DNA of 64,000 nt from Burkholderia cepacia (GTDB lineage Bacteria; Pseudomonadota; Gammaproteobacteria; Burkholderiales; Burkholderiaceae): assembly GCF_001718835.1 (NCBI RefSeq), contig NZ_CP013443.1:1240001-1304000 (forward strand). The letters run 5' to 3'. The notes under the pieces were generated by a model, which was not told where the DNA came from, did not search any database, and saw only the letters and a program-made list of their open reading frames with translations. Position numbers and translations under genes: made by a program. Below are positions 43,571-52,935 of this stretch, piece by piece (the first letter of the stretch is position 1; each line of letters starts with the position of its first letter).

Positions 43571-44212
43571 ATGACGCAACGCACCCTGAATATCGCGCTG
43601 TTCGGCGCCACCGGCATGATCGGCTCGCGCATCGCCGCGGAAGCCGCACGACGCGGCCATCGCGTGACCGCGCTGTCGCGCCATCCCGGCGCGGCCGGCG
43701 ACGGCATCACCGCGAAGGCGGCCGACCTGTTCGACGCGGCCAGCATCGCGGCCGCGCTGCCGGGCCATGACGTCGTCGCGAGCGCGTACGGCCCGAAGCA
43801 GGACGATGCGGCGAAGGTCGTCGCGGCCGCGAAAGCGCTGGTTGCCGGCACGCGCCAGGCGGGCCTGAAGCGGCTCGTGGTGGTGGGCGGCGCCGGTTCG
43901 CTGGAAGTCGCACCCGGCAAGCAGCTCGTCGACAGCGAAGGTTTCCCGGAAGCGTACAAGGCGGTCGCGCTCGCGCACCGCGATGCGCTCACGTACCTGC
44001 GCAGCGTCGGCGATCTCGACTGGACGTTCTTCGCGCCGGCCGCGATGATCGCCCCGGGCGAGCGCACGGGCACGTTCCGCACGGGCGTCGGCAAGCTGAT
44101 CGTGGATGCGCAGGGCAACAGCAAGATCTCGGCGGAAGACTACGCGGTCGCGTTCGTCGATGCGCTCGAGCAAGGCAGCTTCGTGCGCGAGATCGCGACG
44201 GTCGCGTATTGA
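43571..44212 (+). CDS. NAD(P)-binding oxidoreductase (YwnB-like)
   Basis: 213 aa, NmrA/SDR-like Rossmann protein: NIALFGATGMIGSRIA (residues 7-22), VVVGGAGSLEVAPG and WTFFAPAAMIAPGERTG. Related to the NAD(P)H-binding proteins often paired with Rrf2/YwnA or HxlR regulators; the substrate is unknown. Its upstream region is AT-rich and contains the candidate operator. Overlapped by a long shadow ORF that is not real. Followed by 91 bp to the mechanosensitive channel gene. Confidence 0.8.
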   Translation: MTQRTLNIALFGATGMIGSRIAAEAARRGHRVTALSRHPGAAGDGITAKAADLFDAASIAAALPGHDVVASAYGPKQDDAAKVVAAAKALVAGTRQAGLKRLVVVGGAGSLEVAPGKQLVDSEGFPEAYKAVALAHRDALTYLRSVGDLDWTFFAPAAMIAPGERTGTFRTGVGKLIVDAQGNSKISAEDYAVAFVDALEQGSFVREIATVAY

Positions 44213-44303
44213 GCGGCAGACGGCGGCGCAGCCCGTTTTGGCGGGGGCGCCGCCGGTTGACGCTACACTAGGCGATCCGTGCTTCCCCAGACAGGATCGC
44301 AAT

Positions 44304-46832
44304 TTGCTTTCGTTATCCTTGCAATTTCTGGGCTGGGCAGTAACGGCCTGTTGCGTCGTTTTGCTGTCCTGCCTTGTCACAGTGCGCCGGCCGGTCCGGC
44401 CCCTTGTTGCGGCCCATATTGCGCCCCGTCTCACGACGGGCGCCGCCGCGCTCGGTCTCGTGTTCGGGGTCGGGTTCGCTCAGCCCGCGCCGGCCGCGAC
44501 CGTGCCCGGGCTCGCGACGTTCCAAAAGCTGATCGCGCCCGCGGTTGCCGAGGCGCCCGCGTCGGCGGCCTCCGGCGCGGCGGCCGCGTCGGGCGCCGCG
44601 GCGGCTTCCGCGCCGTCGCCGGCGAGCGCCGCCGAGATCGCCCAGTCGTTCAATTCCGTGATCCGCATGCTCGACAACGATCGGCAGCGGACCGCGCTCG
44701 TGTCGCAGCTCAAGGCGTTGCGCGACGTCGCGCAGACCGCGCAGGCGGCTTCCGCCGCATCGGCCCCGTCGGCGGCGAACGCCGGCCTGTGGGGCGCGAT
44801 CGCGTCCGGGATGGCGTCCGTCGAATCGAGCATGAAGCAGGGCGATTCGCCGCTGCACTACTGGGCGGGGCGCTTCACGGCGGCCGGCAACGAGTTCTAT
44901 ACGATCGTGAGCGGCCACGGCCCCGAATCGTTCGGCATGACCCTGCTCGATTGCGTGCTGCTGCTGGTCGGCTGGGGGGCGTGCGCGGTCGCGCTGATTG
45001 CCGTGCAGCAGCGGCTCGCCGCGCGCCTGGGCGTGGCCGTCAGGCTGAATCCGAACCCGAGCGCGCACGAGATGCTGATGTTCGCGCTGCGCCGGGTCGG
45101 CCCGTGGATCATCGCGTTCGTGCTCGTGCTGTCGATCGCGCGCAACCTGCCGGAATCGCTCGGCCGCACCGTCGCGCTCGTGATCGCGTATGCGATCGTG
45201 GCGGGCTCGGTGTTCGCGGCGCTGTGCCTGATCATGTTCGCGCTGTTCAGCGCCGGCCACCGCCGCGCGGCGGGGCGCGTGCTGATCGAGCGATCGTGGC
45301 GCCTGCTGCGCGTGATCGGCGCGTTCGGCGCGCTCGGCGACGCGGCGCTCAACTACGACGTCGCGCATCTGCTCGGCACCAATCTCGCGGGCCTGATCGC
45401 GACGGTCGCGAACATGATCGCGGCCACGCTGTGCGCGTATTTCGCGCTCGCGTTCCGGCGCCCGGTCGCGCACCTGATCCGCAACCGCAGCTACGCGCTG
45501 CGCACCGGCCATCGCGCGACGACCGAGATGGCCGAATTCGCCGCGTGGATCTGGCCGGTGCCGGTGCTGCTGCTCGCGTTCGCCGCGGTATTCGGCACGC
45601 TGGCGGGCAGCCGCACGTCGTCGAACCTGCTGCAGACGTCGATCGTCACCGCGCTCCTGCTGGTGCTCGCGTTTTTCCTGTCGGCGGTCGTGCTGCGCGT
45701 CACGCGTCCGAACCCCGCGCACCGCCGCGTGCGGCGCAACCAGTCCGCGTACGTCGCGCGGCTCGTGCGCTTCGCCGGCTCGCTGATGACGCTGTTCGTC
45801 TGGCTCGGCTACGTCGAGCTGACGTCGCGGCTGTGGGGCATCTCGATCGCGCGCGTCGTCGAGCACAGCGTGGCGGCGCGCGGCATCGCGCAGGCGATGT
45901 CCGCGATCATTATCACGTGGTTCGTGTCGTGGCTCACGTGGATCATCGTCGATACGGCGATCCTCGAGGCGCTCAATTCGGCGGCCGCGCGCCGCGGTCG
46001 CAATCCGAGCGTGCGCGCACGCACGATGCTGCCGCTCGTGCGCAACGTGGTGTTCGTCACGATCCTCACGATTGCCGCGGTCGTCACCGCGGCGAACCTC
46101 GGCATCAACGTCACGCCGCTGCTCGCGGGCGCCGGCGTGATCGGCCTCGCGGTCGGCTTCGGCGCGCAGTCGCTCGTGTCCGACCTGATCACCGGGCTCT
46201 TCATCATCGTCGAGGACACGATCTCGGTCGGCGACTGGATCGACGTCGACGGCGGCCACGCGGGCACCGTCGAGCACCTGTCGATCCGCACCGTGCGGCT
46301 GCGCGACGGGCAGGGCGCGCTGCACGCGATTCCGTTCTCGCAGATCAAGATCGTCAAGAACCTGTCGCGCGACTTCGGCTATGCGGTGTTCGAGGTGCGC
46401 GCGCCGCTGTCCGCCGATGTCGACGAGATCACGCACCTGATCCGCGACGCGGGCGCCGACCTGTGGAGCGACTTCACGGTGCGGCGCCTGATGCTCGGCG
46501 GCGTCGAGGTGTGGGGGCTCGACCGCTTCGAGCCGAACTGGCTGATCTTCAAGGGGCAGATCCGCACGCAGCCGCTGCAGCAGTCGACCGTGATGCGCGC
46601 GTTCAACGCGCGCGTGAAGGCGCGGATGGAAGCGGCAGGCATCGCGATTCCGGTGCCGCAGATGCAGGTGGTGTCGTCGTCGCCGCACGGCACGGCGGAA
46701 GACGGGACGGTCGAAGGGCCGGTCGTCGGGGCTGGCGAGGCCGGGGCGGCCAATGAACCGTTGGCGTCCGGGCCGGCAACGGCAGCGGCAACGGCAGCGG
46801 CGCGGGCCGCGCGCGACGGCGGCGGCGTGTGA
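44304..46832 (+). CDS. Mechanosensitive channel, MscS superfamily (large, YbiO-like)
   Basis: Up to 842 aa. N-terminal signal-like segment ending near FAQPAPAAT, an Ala/Ser-rich periplasmic region, about ten membrane helices, then the MscS core: pore-lining GAGVIGLAVGFGAQSLVSD, the beta domain SVGDWIDVDGG and IPFSQIKIVKNLSRDF. Opens under membrane tension to release solutes after osmotic downshock. The start is not certain: TTG 44304 has AGGA eight bases upstream; a GTG at 44382 would give a more ordinary signal peptide but lacks a ribosome site. The C-terminus is Ala/Gly-rich. Confidence 0.85.
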   Translation: MLSLSLQFLGWAVTACCVVLLSCLVTVRRPVRPLVAAHIAPRLTTGAAALGLVFGVGFAQPAPAATVPGLATFQKLIAPAVAEAPASAASGAAAASGAAAASAPSPASAAEIAQSFNSVIRMLDNDRQRTALVSQLKALRDVAQTAQAASAASAPSAANAGLWGAIASGMASVESSMKQGDSPLHYWAGRFTAAGNEFYTIVSGHGPESFGMTLLDCVLLLVGWGACAVALIAVQQRLAARLGVAVRLNPNPSAHEMLMFALRRVGPWIIAFVLVLSIARNLPESLGRTVALVIAYAIVAGSVFAALCLIMFALFSAGHRRAAGRVLIERSWRLLRVIGAFGALGDAALNYDVAHLLGTNLAGLIATVANMIAATLCAYFALAFRRPVAHLIRNRSYALRTGHRATTEMAEFAAWIWPVPVLLLAFAAVFGTLAGSRTSSNLLQTSIVTALLLVLAFFLSAVVLRVTRPNPAHRRVRRNQSAYVARLVRFAGSLMTLFVWLGYVELTSRLWGISIARVVEHSVAARGIAQAMSAIIITWFVSWLTWIIVDTAILEALNSAAARRGRNPSVRARTMLPLVRNVVFVTILTIAAVVTAANLGINVTPLLAGAGVIGLAVGFGAQSLVSDLITGLFIIVEDTISVGDWIDVDGGHAGTVEHLSIRTVRLRDGQGALHAIPFSQIKIVKNLSRDFGYAVFEVRAPLSADVDEITHLIRDAGADLWSDFTVRRLMLGGVEVWGLDRFEPNWLIFKGQIRTQPLQQSTVMRAFNARVKARMEAAGIAIPVPQMQVVSSSPHGTAEDGTVEGPVVGAGEAGAANEPLASGPATAAATAAARAARDGGGV

Positions 46833-46907
46833 GCCGCCGCGATGGGCGGGTGACTCCCGCTACGCCCTGACCGGGATTCGCGTGTACGCGCGCCGCACAC
46901 GCATGTC

Positions 46908-46921
46908 GGTATTTATACCGG
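46908..46921. promoter_or_regulatory. Inverted repeat upstream of the Lrp/AsnC gene
   Basis: CGGTAT-TT-ATACCG, 6-bp perfect arms, 84 bases before the Lrp/AsnC start in an AT-rich promoter-like region. Possible autoregulatory site. Confidence 0.35.
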
Positions 46922-47004
46922 TCGACGCGGCGAGGCGGTTTTCATATTGTTCCCCCGAACGAAGTGTGCATAGAATAAATTTCTATCGACGAGGGACTGG
47001 AGAA

Positions 47005-47472
47005 ATGGACGCCATCGATCGCAAGCTGCTGGAGCTGTTGCAGGCGGATGCCACGCTGCCGATCGCGGAACTGGCGCAGCGCGTGAACCTGTCGCAGACG
47101 CCGTGCTGGAAGCGCGTGCAGCGGCTCAAGGAAACCGGCGCGATTCGCGCGCAGGTTGCGCTGTGCGATCCGCGCAAGCTTGGGGTCGGCACGACCGTGT
47201 TCGTCGCGATCCGGACGAACCAGCACACCGAGGAATGGGCGCAGCGTTTCACGCAGGCCGTGCGCGACATGCCGGAAGTGGTCGAGGTGTACCGGATGAG
47301 CGGCGAGACCGACTACCTGCTGCGCGTCGTGGTGGCCGGCATCGACGATTATGACCGCGTGTACAAGCAGCTGATTCGTACGGTGCCGCTATTCGACGTC
47401 AGCTCGTCGTTCGCGATGGAGCAGATCAAGTATTCGACCGCGCTGCCCGTGCGTGCGGACGACGGCGCTTAG
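47005..47472 (+). CDS. Lrp/AsnC-family transcriptional regulator
   Basis: 155 aa. HTH at ~residues 5-55 (DRKLLELLQADA, IAELAQRVNLSQTPCWKRVQRL) followed by the RAM ligand-binding/oligomerisation domain (MPEVVEVYRMSGETDYLLRVV). The effector is probably an amino acid; targets unknown. ATG 47005 has GGAG five bases upstream. It converges with the iron ABC transporter genes. The frame opens upstream within the MscS 3' end but that part is a shadow. Confidence 0.87.
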   Translation: MDAIDRKLLELLQADATLPIAELAQRVNLSQTPCWKRVQRLKETGAIRAQVALCDPRKLGVGTTVFVAIRTNQHTEEWAQRFTQAVRDMPEVVEVYRMSGETDYLLRVVVAGIDDYDRVYKQLIRTVPLFDVSSSFAMEQIKYSTALPVRADDGA

Positions 47473-47540
47473 CCGCTCGCGCTGACGGCCGCGCGGGCCG
47501 CCGTGGCCCGTTGCTTCTGCGCGATCGGCCGGGCGGCGCG

Positions 47541-48314
47541 TCAGCAGCCGCGCGCGAGCGCGCGCCGGCGCTCGTCGGCGAGCGCGTCGTCGCGCACGAA
47601 CGACGCGACGAACGCGTCGGCCGGCTCGTGACGCAGCGCATACGGCGTATCCCATTGCGCGAGCCGGCCATCCTTCATCACGCCGATCCGGTCGGCGATC
47701 GCGAACGCTTCCGCCTGGTTGTGCGTGACGAGGATCGCGGTGTGGCCCGTGCGTTTCAGGATGTCGCGCAGCTCGAACGCGAGCCGCTCGCGTGTATCGA
47801 CGTCGAGGTTCGAGAACGGCTCGTCGAGCAGCAGCAGTTCCGGTGACGGCGCGAGCGCACGGGCGAGCGCGACACGCTGCTGCTGGCCGCCCGACAACTC
47901 GTGCGGATAGGCGCTGCCGGAATCGGCGAGGCCGACGAGATCGAGCATCTGCGCGACGCGCGCGCGCCGCGCGGCCTTCGGCTGCCGCCGCAGGCCGAAC
48001 GCGACGTTGTCGGCCGCGCTCAGGTGCGGGAACAGCGCGTAATCCTGGAACATCATGCCGATGCGCCGCCGCTCGGGCGGCACGTCGAGCGACGGCGCCG
48101 CGACGGGCGCGCCGTCCAGCACGATGCGCCCCATGCGCACAGGTTCGAAGCCGGCGATCGCGCGCAGCACGGTGGTCTTGCCGCAGCCCGACGCGCCGAG
48201 CAGGCAGCCGATGTCGCCGCGCGGCAGCGCGAGGCTCAGGCCGTCGACCACCGTGCGGCGGCCGTGCGGCGTGTCGTAGGCGAGGCAGAGGTCATCGAGT
48301 TCGAGCAGGTTCAC
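47541..48314 (-). CDS. fbpC: Ferric iron ABC transporter ATPase FbpC
   Basis: 257 aa ATPase of the FbpABC/AfuABC class. Walker A GASGCGKTT (~39-47), Q-loop MMFQDYALFPH, signature LSGGQQQR, Walker B LLLLDEPFSNLD, switch VTHNQAEA. Shorter than FbpC of many bacteria (~350 aa): it lacks the C-terminal TOBE-type regulatory domain. Third gene of the fbpA-fbpB-fbpC set, 4 bp after fbpB. Confidence 0.87.
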   Translation of the reverse strand: MNLLELDDLCLAYDTPHGRRTVVDGLSLALPRGDIGCLLGASGCGKTTVLRAIAGFEPVRMGRIVLDGAPVAAPSLDVPPERRRIGMMFQDYALFPHLSAADNVAFGLRRQPKAARRARVAQMLDLVGLADSGSAYPHELSGGQQQRVALARALAPSPELLLLDEPFSNLDVDTRERLAFELRDILKRTGHTAILVTHNQAEAFAIADRIGVMKDGRLAQWDTPYALRHEPADAFVASFVRDDALADERRRALARGC

Positions 48315-48318
48315 GGTG

Positions 48319-50007
48319 TCAGGCTCCGATCTTGTGGCGGGTGCGGGCGAGCAGGATCACGGGCACGAGCCCGGCCAGCACGATCGCGAGGGCGGCGACC
48401 GCGCCTTCCTCATAGGTGCCGCGCGCGGCTTCCGCATACAGCCAGGTGGCGAGCGTGTCGAAGTTCAGCGGACGCAGCAGCAGCGTCGCCGGCAATTCCT
48501 TCATGGCGTCGACGAACACCAGCAGTGCGCTCGTGGTGAGCGCGGGCCGCAGCAGCGGCAGGTGCACGCGGCGCAGCGTGCCGCCGGCCGTTTCGCCGAG
48601 CGAACGCGCCGCCTGTTCCAGCGACGGCGGGATGCGCGCGAGGCCGGCTTCGATGCTGCCGGCCGGGATCGCGAGAAAGCGCACGGTATAGGCAATCACG
48701 AGCGCGGCCGCCGAACCCATCAGCAGCAGCCCGTCGCGGCCGAGCGCCGCGCCGAACAGCCGGTCGGCCGCCGCGAACGGGATCAGCAGGCCGATCGCGA
48801 GCACGGTGCCCGGCACCGCATAACCGAGGCTCGCGATTCTCGCGCACACGCGGGCCGGGCCCGCACGTGCGCTGTCGCGTTGCGCGCGCGCGGCCCATGC
48901 GACGACGAGCCCGCACGCGAGTGTCGCGACGGTGGCGGCGGTGGCGATCGTCAGCGTGTTCGCGAGCCCCGTCATCAGTTGCGCGGACACGCCGCCGACG
49001 AGATGCAGCCGCTTGGCCGTCTCGACCGCGAGATACGCGGCCGGCGCGCCGAAGCCGAGCAGCACGGGCAGCCAGCCGAGCGCGGCGGCGCCCCATGCGG
49101 CCGTGCCCGTCAGGCGGCGCGGCGCGATCGGCCGCATGCGCCGGCCATGCGCATAGCGCTGGCGGCGGCGCCCGCAGCGTTCGAGCACGATCATGCCGAC
49201 GACGATCGCGAGCATCGCGAGCGCGATCTGTGCGGCGCCGGCAAGATCGGACCGCGTGATCCATGTCGTGTAGACGGATACCGTCAGCGTCTGCACGCCG
49301 AGGAATTCCGATGCGCCGATATCGTTCAGCGTTTCGAGCAGCGCGAGGCTCACGCCGACCGCGATCGCGGGCCGCGCGAGCGGCACGACGACGCGCCAGA
49401 ACGTGGCGATGCGTCCCGCGCCGAGCGTGCGCGCGGCTTCGAGCAGGCTCGCGGACTGCGTGACGAACATCGCGCGCGTGCTCAGGTAGACATAGGGATA
49501 CAGCACGAAGCCGAGCACGAAGATCGCGCCGGGCAGCGAGCGCAGGTCGGGCAGGCGGAACTGGCGCGGGCCGTCGAAGCCGAGCAGCCAGCGGATCGCG
49601 CCCTGGACGGGGCCGATCGGGTGCAGCAGGTCGAGATACGCGAACGCGACGATGTAGGTGGGAACCGCGAGCGGCAGCAGCAGCGCCCACGTGAGCACGC
49701 GGCGGCCGGGAAAGTCGTATGCGGTGACGAGCCACGCGCAGCCGGTGCCGACGACCGATACGATCGTGCCGACGCCCGCGAGCAGCAGCAGCGTATTGAC
49801 GAGCGCCCGCGGCAGCACGAATTCGGCGAGATGCCGCCAGTGTGCGAGATCGGCGTCGAACGCGGCGGCCACGAGCACCGCGAGCGGCGCCGCGACCGCC
49901 GCGGCGATCGCCAGCGCCGCGATCAGCCACAGGCTGCCCGCGCGTGGCTGCAGGCGCGGCCGGCCCGCCGTGCGGCGGGTGCCGGCGGTGGTTGCGTCAG
50001 TTGTCAA
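48319..50007 (-). CDS. fbpB: Ferric iron ABC transporter permease FbpB
   Basis: 562 aa, fused double permease with about twelve membrane segments and two BPD/EAA loops (SLLEAARTLGAGRIATF in the first half and SLEQAARSLGETAGGTL in the second), typical of FbpB/ThiP-like proteins. Carries Fe3+ across the inner membrane with FbpC. TTG start at 50007 overlapping the fbpA end by 11 bases; an ATG-started alternative is not evident. Confidence 0.87.
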   Translation of the reverse strand: MTTDATTAGTRRTAGRPRLQPRAGSLWLIAALAIAAAVAAPLAVLVAAAFDADLAHWRHLAEFVLPRALVNTLLLLAGVGTIVSVVGTGCAWLVTAYDFPGRRVLTWALLLPLAVPTYIVAFAYLDLLHPIGPVQGAIRWLLGFDGPRQFRLPDLRSLPGAIFVLGFVLYPYVYLSTRAMFVTQSASLLEAARTLGAGRIATFWRVVVPLARPAIAVGVSLALLETLNDIGASEFLGVQTLTVSVYTTWITRSDLAGAAQIALAMLAIVVGMIVLERCGRRRQRYAHGRRMRPIAPRRLTGTAAWGAAALGWLPVLLGFGAPAAYLAVETAKRLHLVGGVSAQLMTGLANTLTIATAATVATLACGLVVAWAARAQRDSARAGPARVCARIASLGYAVPGTVLAIGLLIPFAAADRLFGAALGRDGLLLMGSAAALVIAYTVRFLAIPAGSIEAGLARIPPSLEQAARSLGETAGGTLRRVHLPLLRPALTTSALLVFVDAMKELPATLLLRPLNFDTLATWLYAEAARGTYEEGAVAALAIVLAGLVPVILLARTRHKIGA

Positions 50008-51040
50008 AACCGACCTTGTCGACGAGCTGGCTCGCCTGCTTGCGATGCTTCGCGATGTCCGTCAGCGGCAGCGGGTCGATCTTCAGCATGCCGAAGCCGG
50101 CAATCACCGGATCGAGTTTCACGTTCGCGCGCACCGGGTATTCGTAGTTCGCCTGCGCATACAGCGCCTGCGCTTCCGGCGACACGAGGTATTCGAGCAG
50201 TTTCACCGCGTTGGCCTTGTGCGGCGCGTGCTTCGCGACCGACGCGCCGCTGATGTTGACGTGCGTGCCGCCGCTCTTCGCGTTCGCGAACGTCGGCCGC
50301 ACGACCTTGATCGCGTCGCCCCACTTGCGCGCGTCGCTGCCGGGCTCCGCATTCTTCATGTGGCCGACGTAGTAAGCATTCGCGAGGCCGACGTCGCAGA
50401 TGCCGCCGAGGATGTCGCGTGCGACGTCGCGGTCGCCGCCGGTCGCCTTGCGCGCGAGGTTCGCCTTCACGCCGCGCAGCCACTTCTCGGTCGCGGCTTC
50501 GCCGTCGTGCGCGATCATCGCCGCGACGAGCGCCGTGTTGTACGGATGCTGGCCCGAGCGGATGCAGACCTTGCCCTTCCATTTCGGATCGGCGAGATCC
50601 TCGTAGCGGAACGCATCGACCTTCAGGTCCTTCTCGACGTACAGCACGCGATCGCGCAGCGACAGCGCGTACCAGTCGCCGTTCGCGCCGCGTAGGTTCG
50701 CGGGAATCGCGTCGTCGAGCGTCTTCGAGCGCACCGGCTGCGTGAGCCCGCCGTCGACGAGATCGAGCAGGTTGCCGACGTCGACCGTCATCAGCACGTC
50801 GGCCGGCGACTGCGCGCCTTCCGCCTTCACGCGCTCGAGCAGGCCGTCCTTCACGAACACCGTATTGACCTTGACGCCGCTCTGCTTCGTGAACGCTTCG
50901 ATGAGCGGCTGGATCAGCTTCGGTTCGCGGGTGGTGTACAGGCTGACTTCCTCGGTCGCGTGGGCCAGCGGTGCGAACGCGGCGGCGGCGAAGGCGATGG
51001 CGCCGGCGAGCGGCAGCAGGCGGGTGCGCGAGTGCGACAT
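49997..51040 (-). CDS. fbpA: Ferric iron periplasmic binding protein FbpA
   Basis: 347 aa. Sec signal peptide (cleavage near APLAHA, residue ~28), then EEVSLYTTREPKLIQPLIEAF, the opening of the class 1 extracellular Fe3+-binding family. The paired tyrosines that hold iron are seen in GLANAYYVGH. ATG 51040 (MSHSRTR) is preceded by GGAG; the frame is open upstream. A candidate Fur box lies ~100 bp upstream, consistent with iron-repressed expression. Confidence 0.88.
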   Translation of the reverse strand: MSHSRTRLLPLAGAIAFAAAAFAPLAHATEEVSLYTTREPKLIQPLIEAFTKQSGVKVNTVFVKDGLLERVKAEGAQSPADVLMTVDVGNLLDLVDGGLTQPVRSKTLDDAIPANLRGANGDWYALSLRDRVLYVEKDLKVDAFRYEDLADPKWKGKVCIRSGQHPYNTALVAAMIAHDGEAATEKWLRGVKANLARKATGGDRDVARDILGGICDVGLANAYYVGHMKNAEPGSDARKWGDAIKVVRPTFANAKSGGTHVNISGASVAKHAPHKANAVKLLEYLVSPEAQALYAQANYEYPVRANVKLDPVIAGFGMLKIDPLPLTDIAKHRKQASQLVDKVGFDN

Positions 51041-51141
51041 GGGAGCTCCGTGAGGCAGGCGGACGAAGAGGGCGCGCCGGGCCGCGCCTGCCGTTCGATC
51101 GGCCCGGAATATTACAAAATGAAAGACTCGGGATTCTAGAT

Positions 51142-51160
51142 CGAAATGGGAACCGTTATC
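51142..51160. promoter_or_regulatory. Possible Fur box upstream of fbpA
   Basis: CGAAATGGGAACCGTTATC matches 12 of 19 positions of the consensus GATAATGATAATCATTATC, in the correct place for the fbpABC promoter. Moderate match only. Confidence 0.4.
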
Positions 51161-51280
51161 AAATGGAAGCTTGGGCGGGGGCGGAGAAGGGAGGGCGGCG
51201 GGAGTGGGGAAATGCGCGGCAACGCGCGCGCAAGCGCGTAGAATGCCCGCTTCGACGAATTTGACGGAGTTGCCCCGACC

Positions 51281-51445
51281 ATGAACGATCAGCGCAAGAA
51301 GAACCCAGTCCGCAACGTGAGCATCCTGATCGTCGTGGCCGTGCTGCTCGTGATCGGGACGATCCTGTACAACGCGATTTCGCAGAAGCGCGCGTACGAC
51401 GACGCGCACCCGGCCGTCGCGTCGAGCGCATCGGCCGCGCACTGA
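51281..51445 (+). CDS. Small single-span membrane protein, 54 aa
   Basis: MNDQRKKNPVRNV followed by one long hydrophobic helix (SILIVVAVLLVIGTILYNAI) and a polar Ala/Ser tail. The positive N-terminus and single helix indicate a small inner-membrane protein with N-in topology. No family recognised. Oriented opposite to fbpA; GGAG lies about eleven bases upstream of the ATG. Coding is supported by clean composition and codon bias. Confidence 0.65.
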   Translation: MNDQRKKNPVRNVSILIVVAVLLVIGTILYNAISQKRAYDDAHPAVASSASAAH

Positions 51446-51483
51446 CGCGGCGCGGGCGCCCGCCGAAGCAGGGCGCCGCGTGT

Positions 51484-51516
51484 GTGCGTCAACCGTGCAT
51501 CAACCGTGCGTCAACG
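51484..51516 (+). repeat. Three 11-bp tandem repeats (GTGCRTCAACC)
   Basis: GTGCGTCAACC, GTGCATCAACC, GTGCGTCAACG in direct succession between the small membrane protein and the permease; the last copy overlaps the permease stop region. Confidence 0.7.
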
Positions 51517-52878
51517 TGACGCAGGCGCGAATTTCGGGCGGAGCCGCGTGAAGAAGACCGCCGCGAGCAGCGCGAGCCAGGCGGCGCCGACCACCAACGC
51601 GATGCGGGTGTCCTCGAACCAGCCGAGCATCACGATCACGAAGCCCATGAACGCGATCGTCAGGGCCGGCGCGACCGGCCACAACGGCACCTTGAACTTC
51701 AGCGCGGCGACTTCGGCGTTCGACAGCCGGCGGCGCATCGCAACCTGCGACAGCAGGATCATCAGCCAGACCCACACGGTCGCGAACGTCGCGATTGCCG
51801 CGACCATCAGGAACACGTCCTTCGGCATCAGGTAGTTGAGCAGCACGCCGACGAGCAGCGCGACCGCCATCACGAGCACCGTGACCCACGGCACGCCGTG
51901 CCGCGACGTCGTCATCAGCACGCGCGGTGCCTGGCCCTGGCGCGCCATCCCGAACATCATCCGGCCCGCGCCGAAGATGTCGCTGTTGATCGCGGAGATC
52001 GCCGCGCTGATCACGACCAGGTTGAGGATCGTCGCGGCCGACTTCACGCCGAGCGCCGAGAAGATCTGCACGAACGGGCTGCCGTCGCTGCCGACACCCG
52101 TCCACGGGCTGATCGACATCAGCACGACCATCGTCAGCACGTAGAACAGCAGGATGCGCGCGGGCACCGCGTTGATCGCGCGCGGAATCACGCGCTCCGG
52201 ATCCTTGGCCTCGCCGGCGCTCATCCCGATCACCTCGATCCCGCCGTACGCGAAGATCACGACCGACAGCGACGCGATCAGCCCGCCGACGCCGTTCGGC
52301 AGGAAGCCGCCATGGTTCCACAGGTTCGCGAACGTCGGCACGTCGGCCGAATGGCCGAAGTGCATGCCGGTCAGCAGGATCGCCGCGCCGCCGCCGATCA
52401 TCGCGACGATCGCGCCGACCTTGATGATCGACAACCAGAACTCGAGTTCGCCGAACACCTTCACGTGGCACAGGTTCAGCCCGCAGATGATCGCGACGAC
52501 GCCGAGCACCCAGATCCACTGCGGGACGTCCGGAAACCAGAAGCCCATGTAGATACCGAACGCGGTGATGTCGGCGATCGCGACGATCACCATTTCGAGC
52601 GTGTAGGTCCAGCCGGTGACGAAGCCGGCAAACGGGCCGAGGTTCTCGGTCGCATAGTGGCCGAACGAGCCGGCGACGGGTTCGCGCACGGCCATCTCGC
52701 CGAGCGCGCGCATCACCATGTAGACGGCCGCGCCGCCCAGGATGTACGCCAGGATCACGGCCGGGCCCGCGAGCTGGATCGCGGACGCCGAACCGTAGAA
52801 CAGGCCCGTGCCGATCGCCGAACCCAGCGCGAGAAAGCGGATGTGCCGCGCGCTCAGGTGGCGCTGCAAGTTTTTCAT
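51511..52878 (-). CDS. Amino acid permease (ProY/HutT-like)
   Basis: 455 aa APC-superfamily transporter with about twelve helices: ARHIRFLALGSAIGTGLFYGSA, the loop GAAVYMVMRALGEMAV and IEVIGMSAGEAKDPERVIPRAIN, all typical of the amino acid transporter (AAT/ProY) group. ProY proteins were named for proline, but several serve histidine. The perfect HutC-type dyad upstream suggests histidine uptake here (HutT). ATG 52878 (MKNLQRHL) lies close to a TCTCC-rich leader; the frame is open upstream. No hut catabolic genes lie in the window. Confidence 0.8.
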   Translation of the reverse strand: MKNLQRHLSARHIRFLALGSAIGTGLFYGSASAIQLAGPAVILAYILGGAAVYMVMRALGEMAVREPVAGSFGHYATENLGPFAGFVTGWTYTLEMVIVAIADITAFGIYMGFWFPDVPQWIWVLGVVAIICGLNLCHVKVFGELEFWLSIIKVGAIVAMIGGGAAILLTGMHFGHSADVPTFANLWNHGGFLPNGVGGLIASLSVVIFAYGGIEVIGMSAGEAKDPERVIPRAINAVPARILLFYVLTMVVLMSISPWTGVGSDGSPFVQIFSALGVKSAATILNLVVISAAISAINSDIFGAGRMMFGMARQGQAPRVLMTTSRHGVPWVTVLVMAVALLVGVLLNYLMPKDVFLMVAAIATFATVWVWLMILLSQVAMRRRLSNAEVAALKFKVPLWPVAPALTIAFMGFVIVMLGWFEDTRIALVVGAAWLALLAAVFFTRLRPKFAPASR

Positions 52879-52935
52879 CGTGTCTCCGATATCGTTATGC
52901 GACGGACCGGGCGAGCGGGGCCGGTCCGGTTGCCT

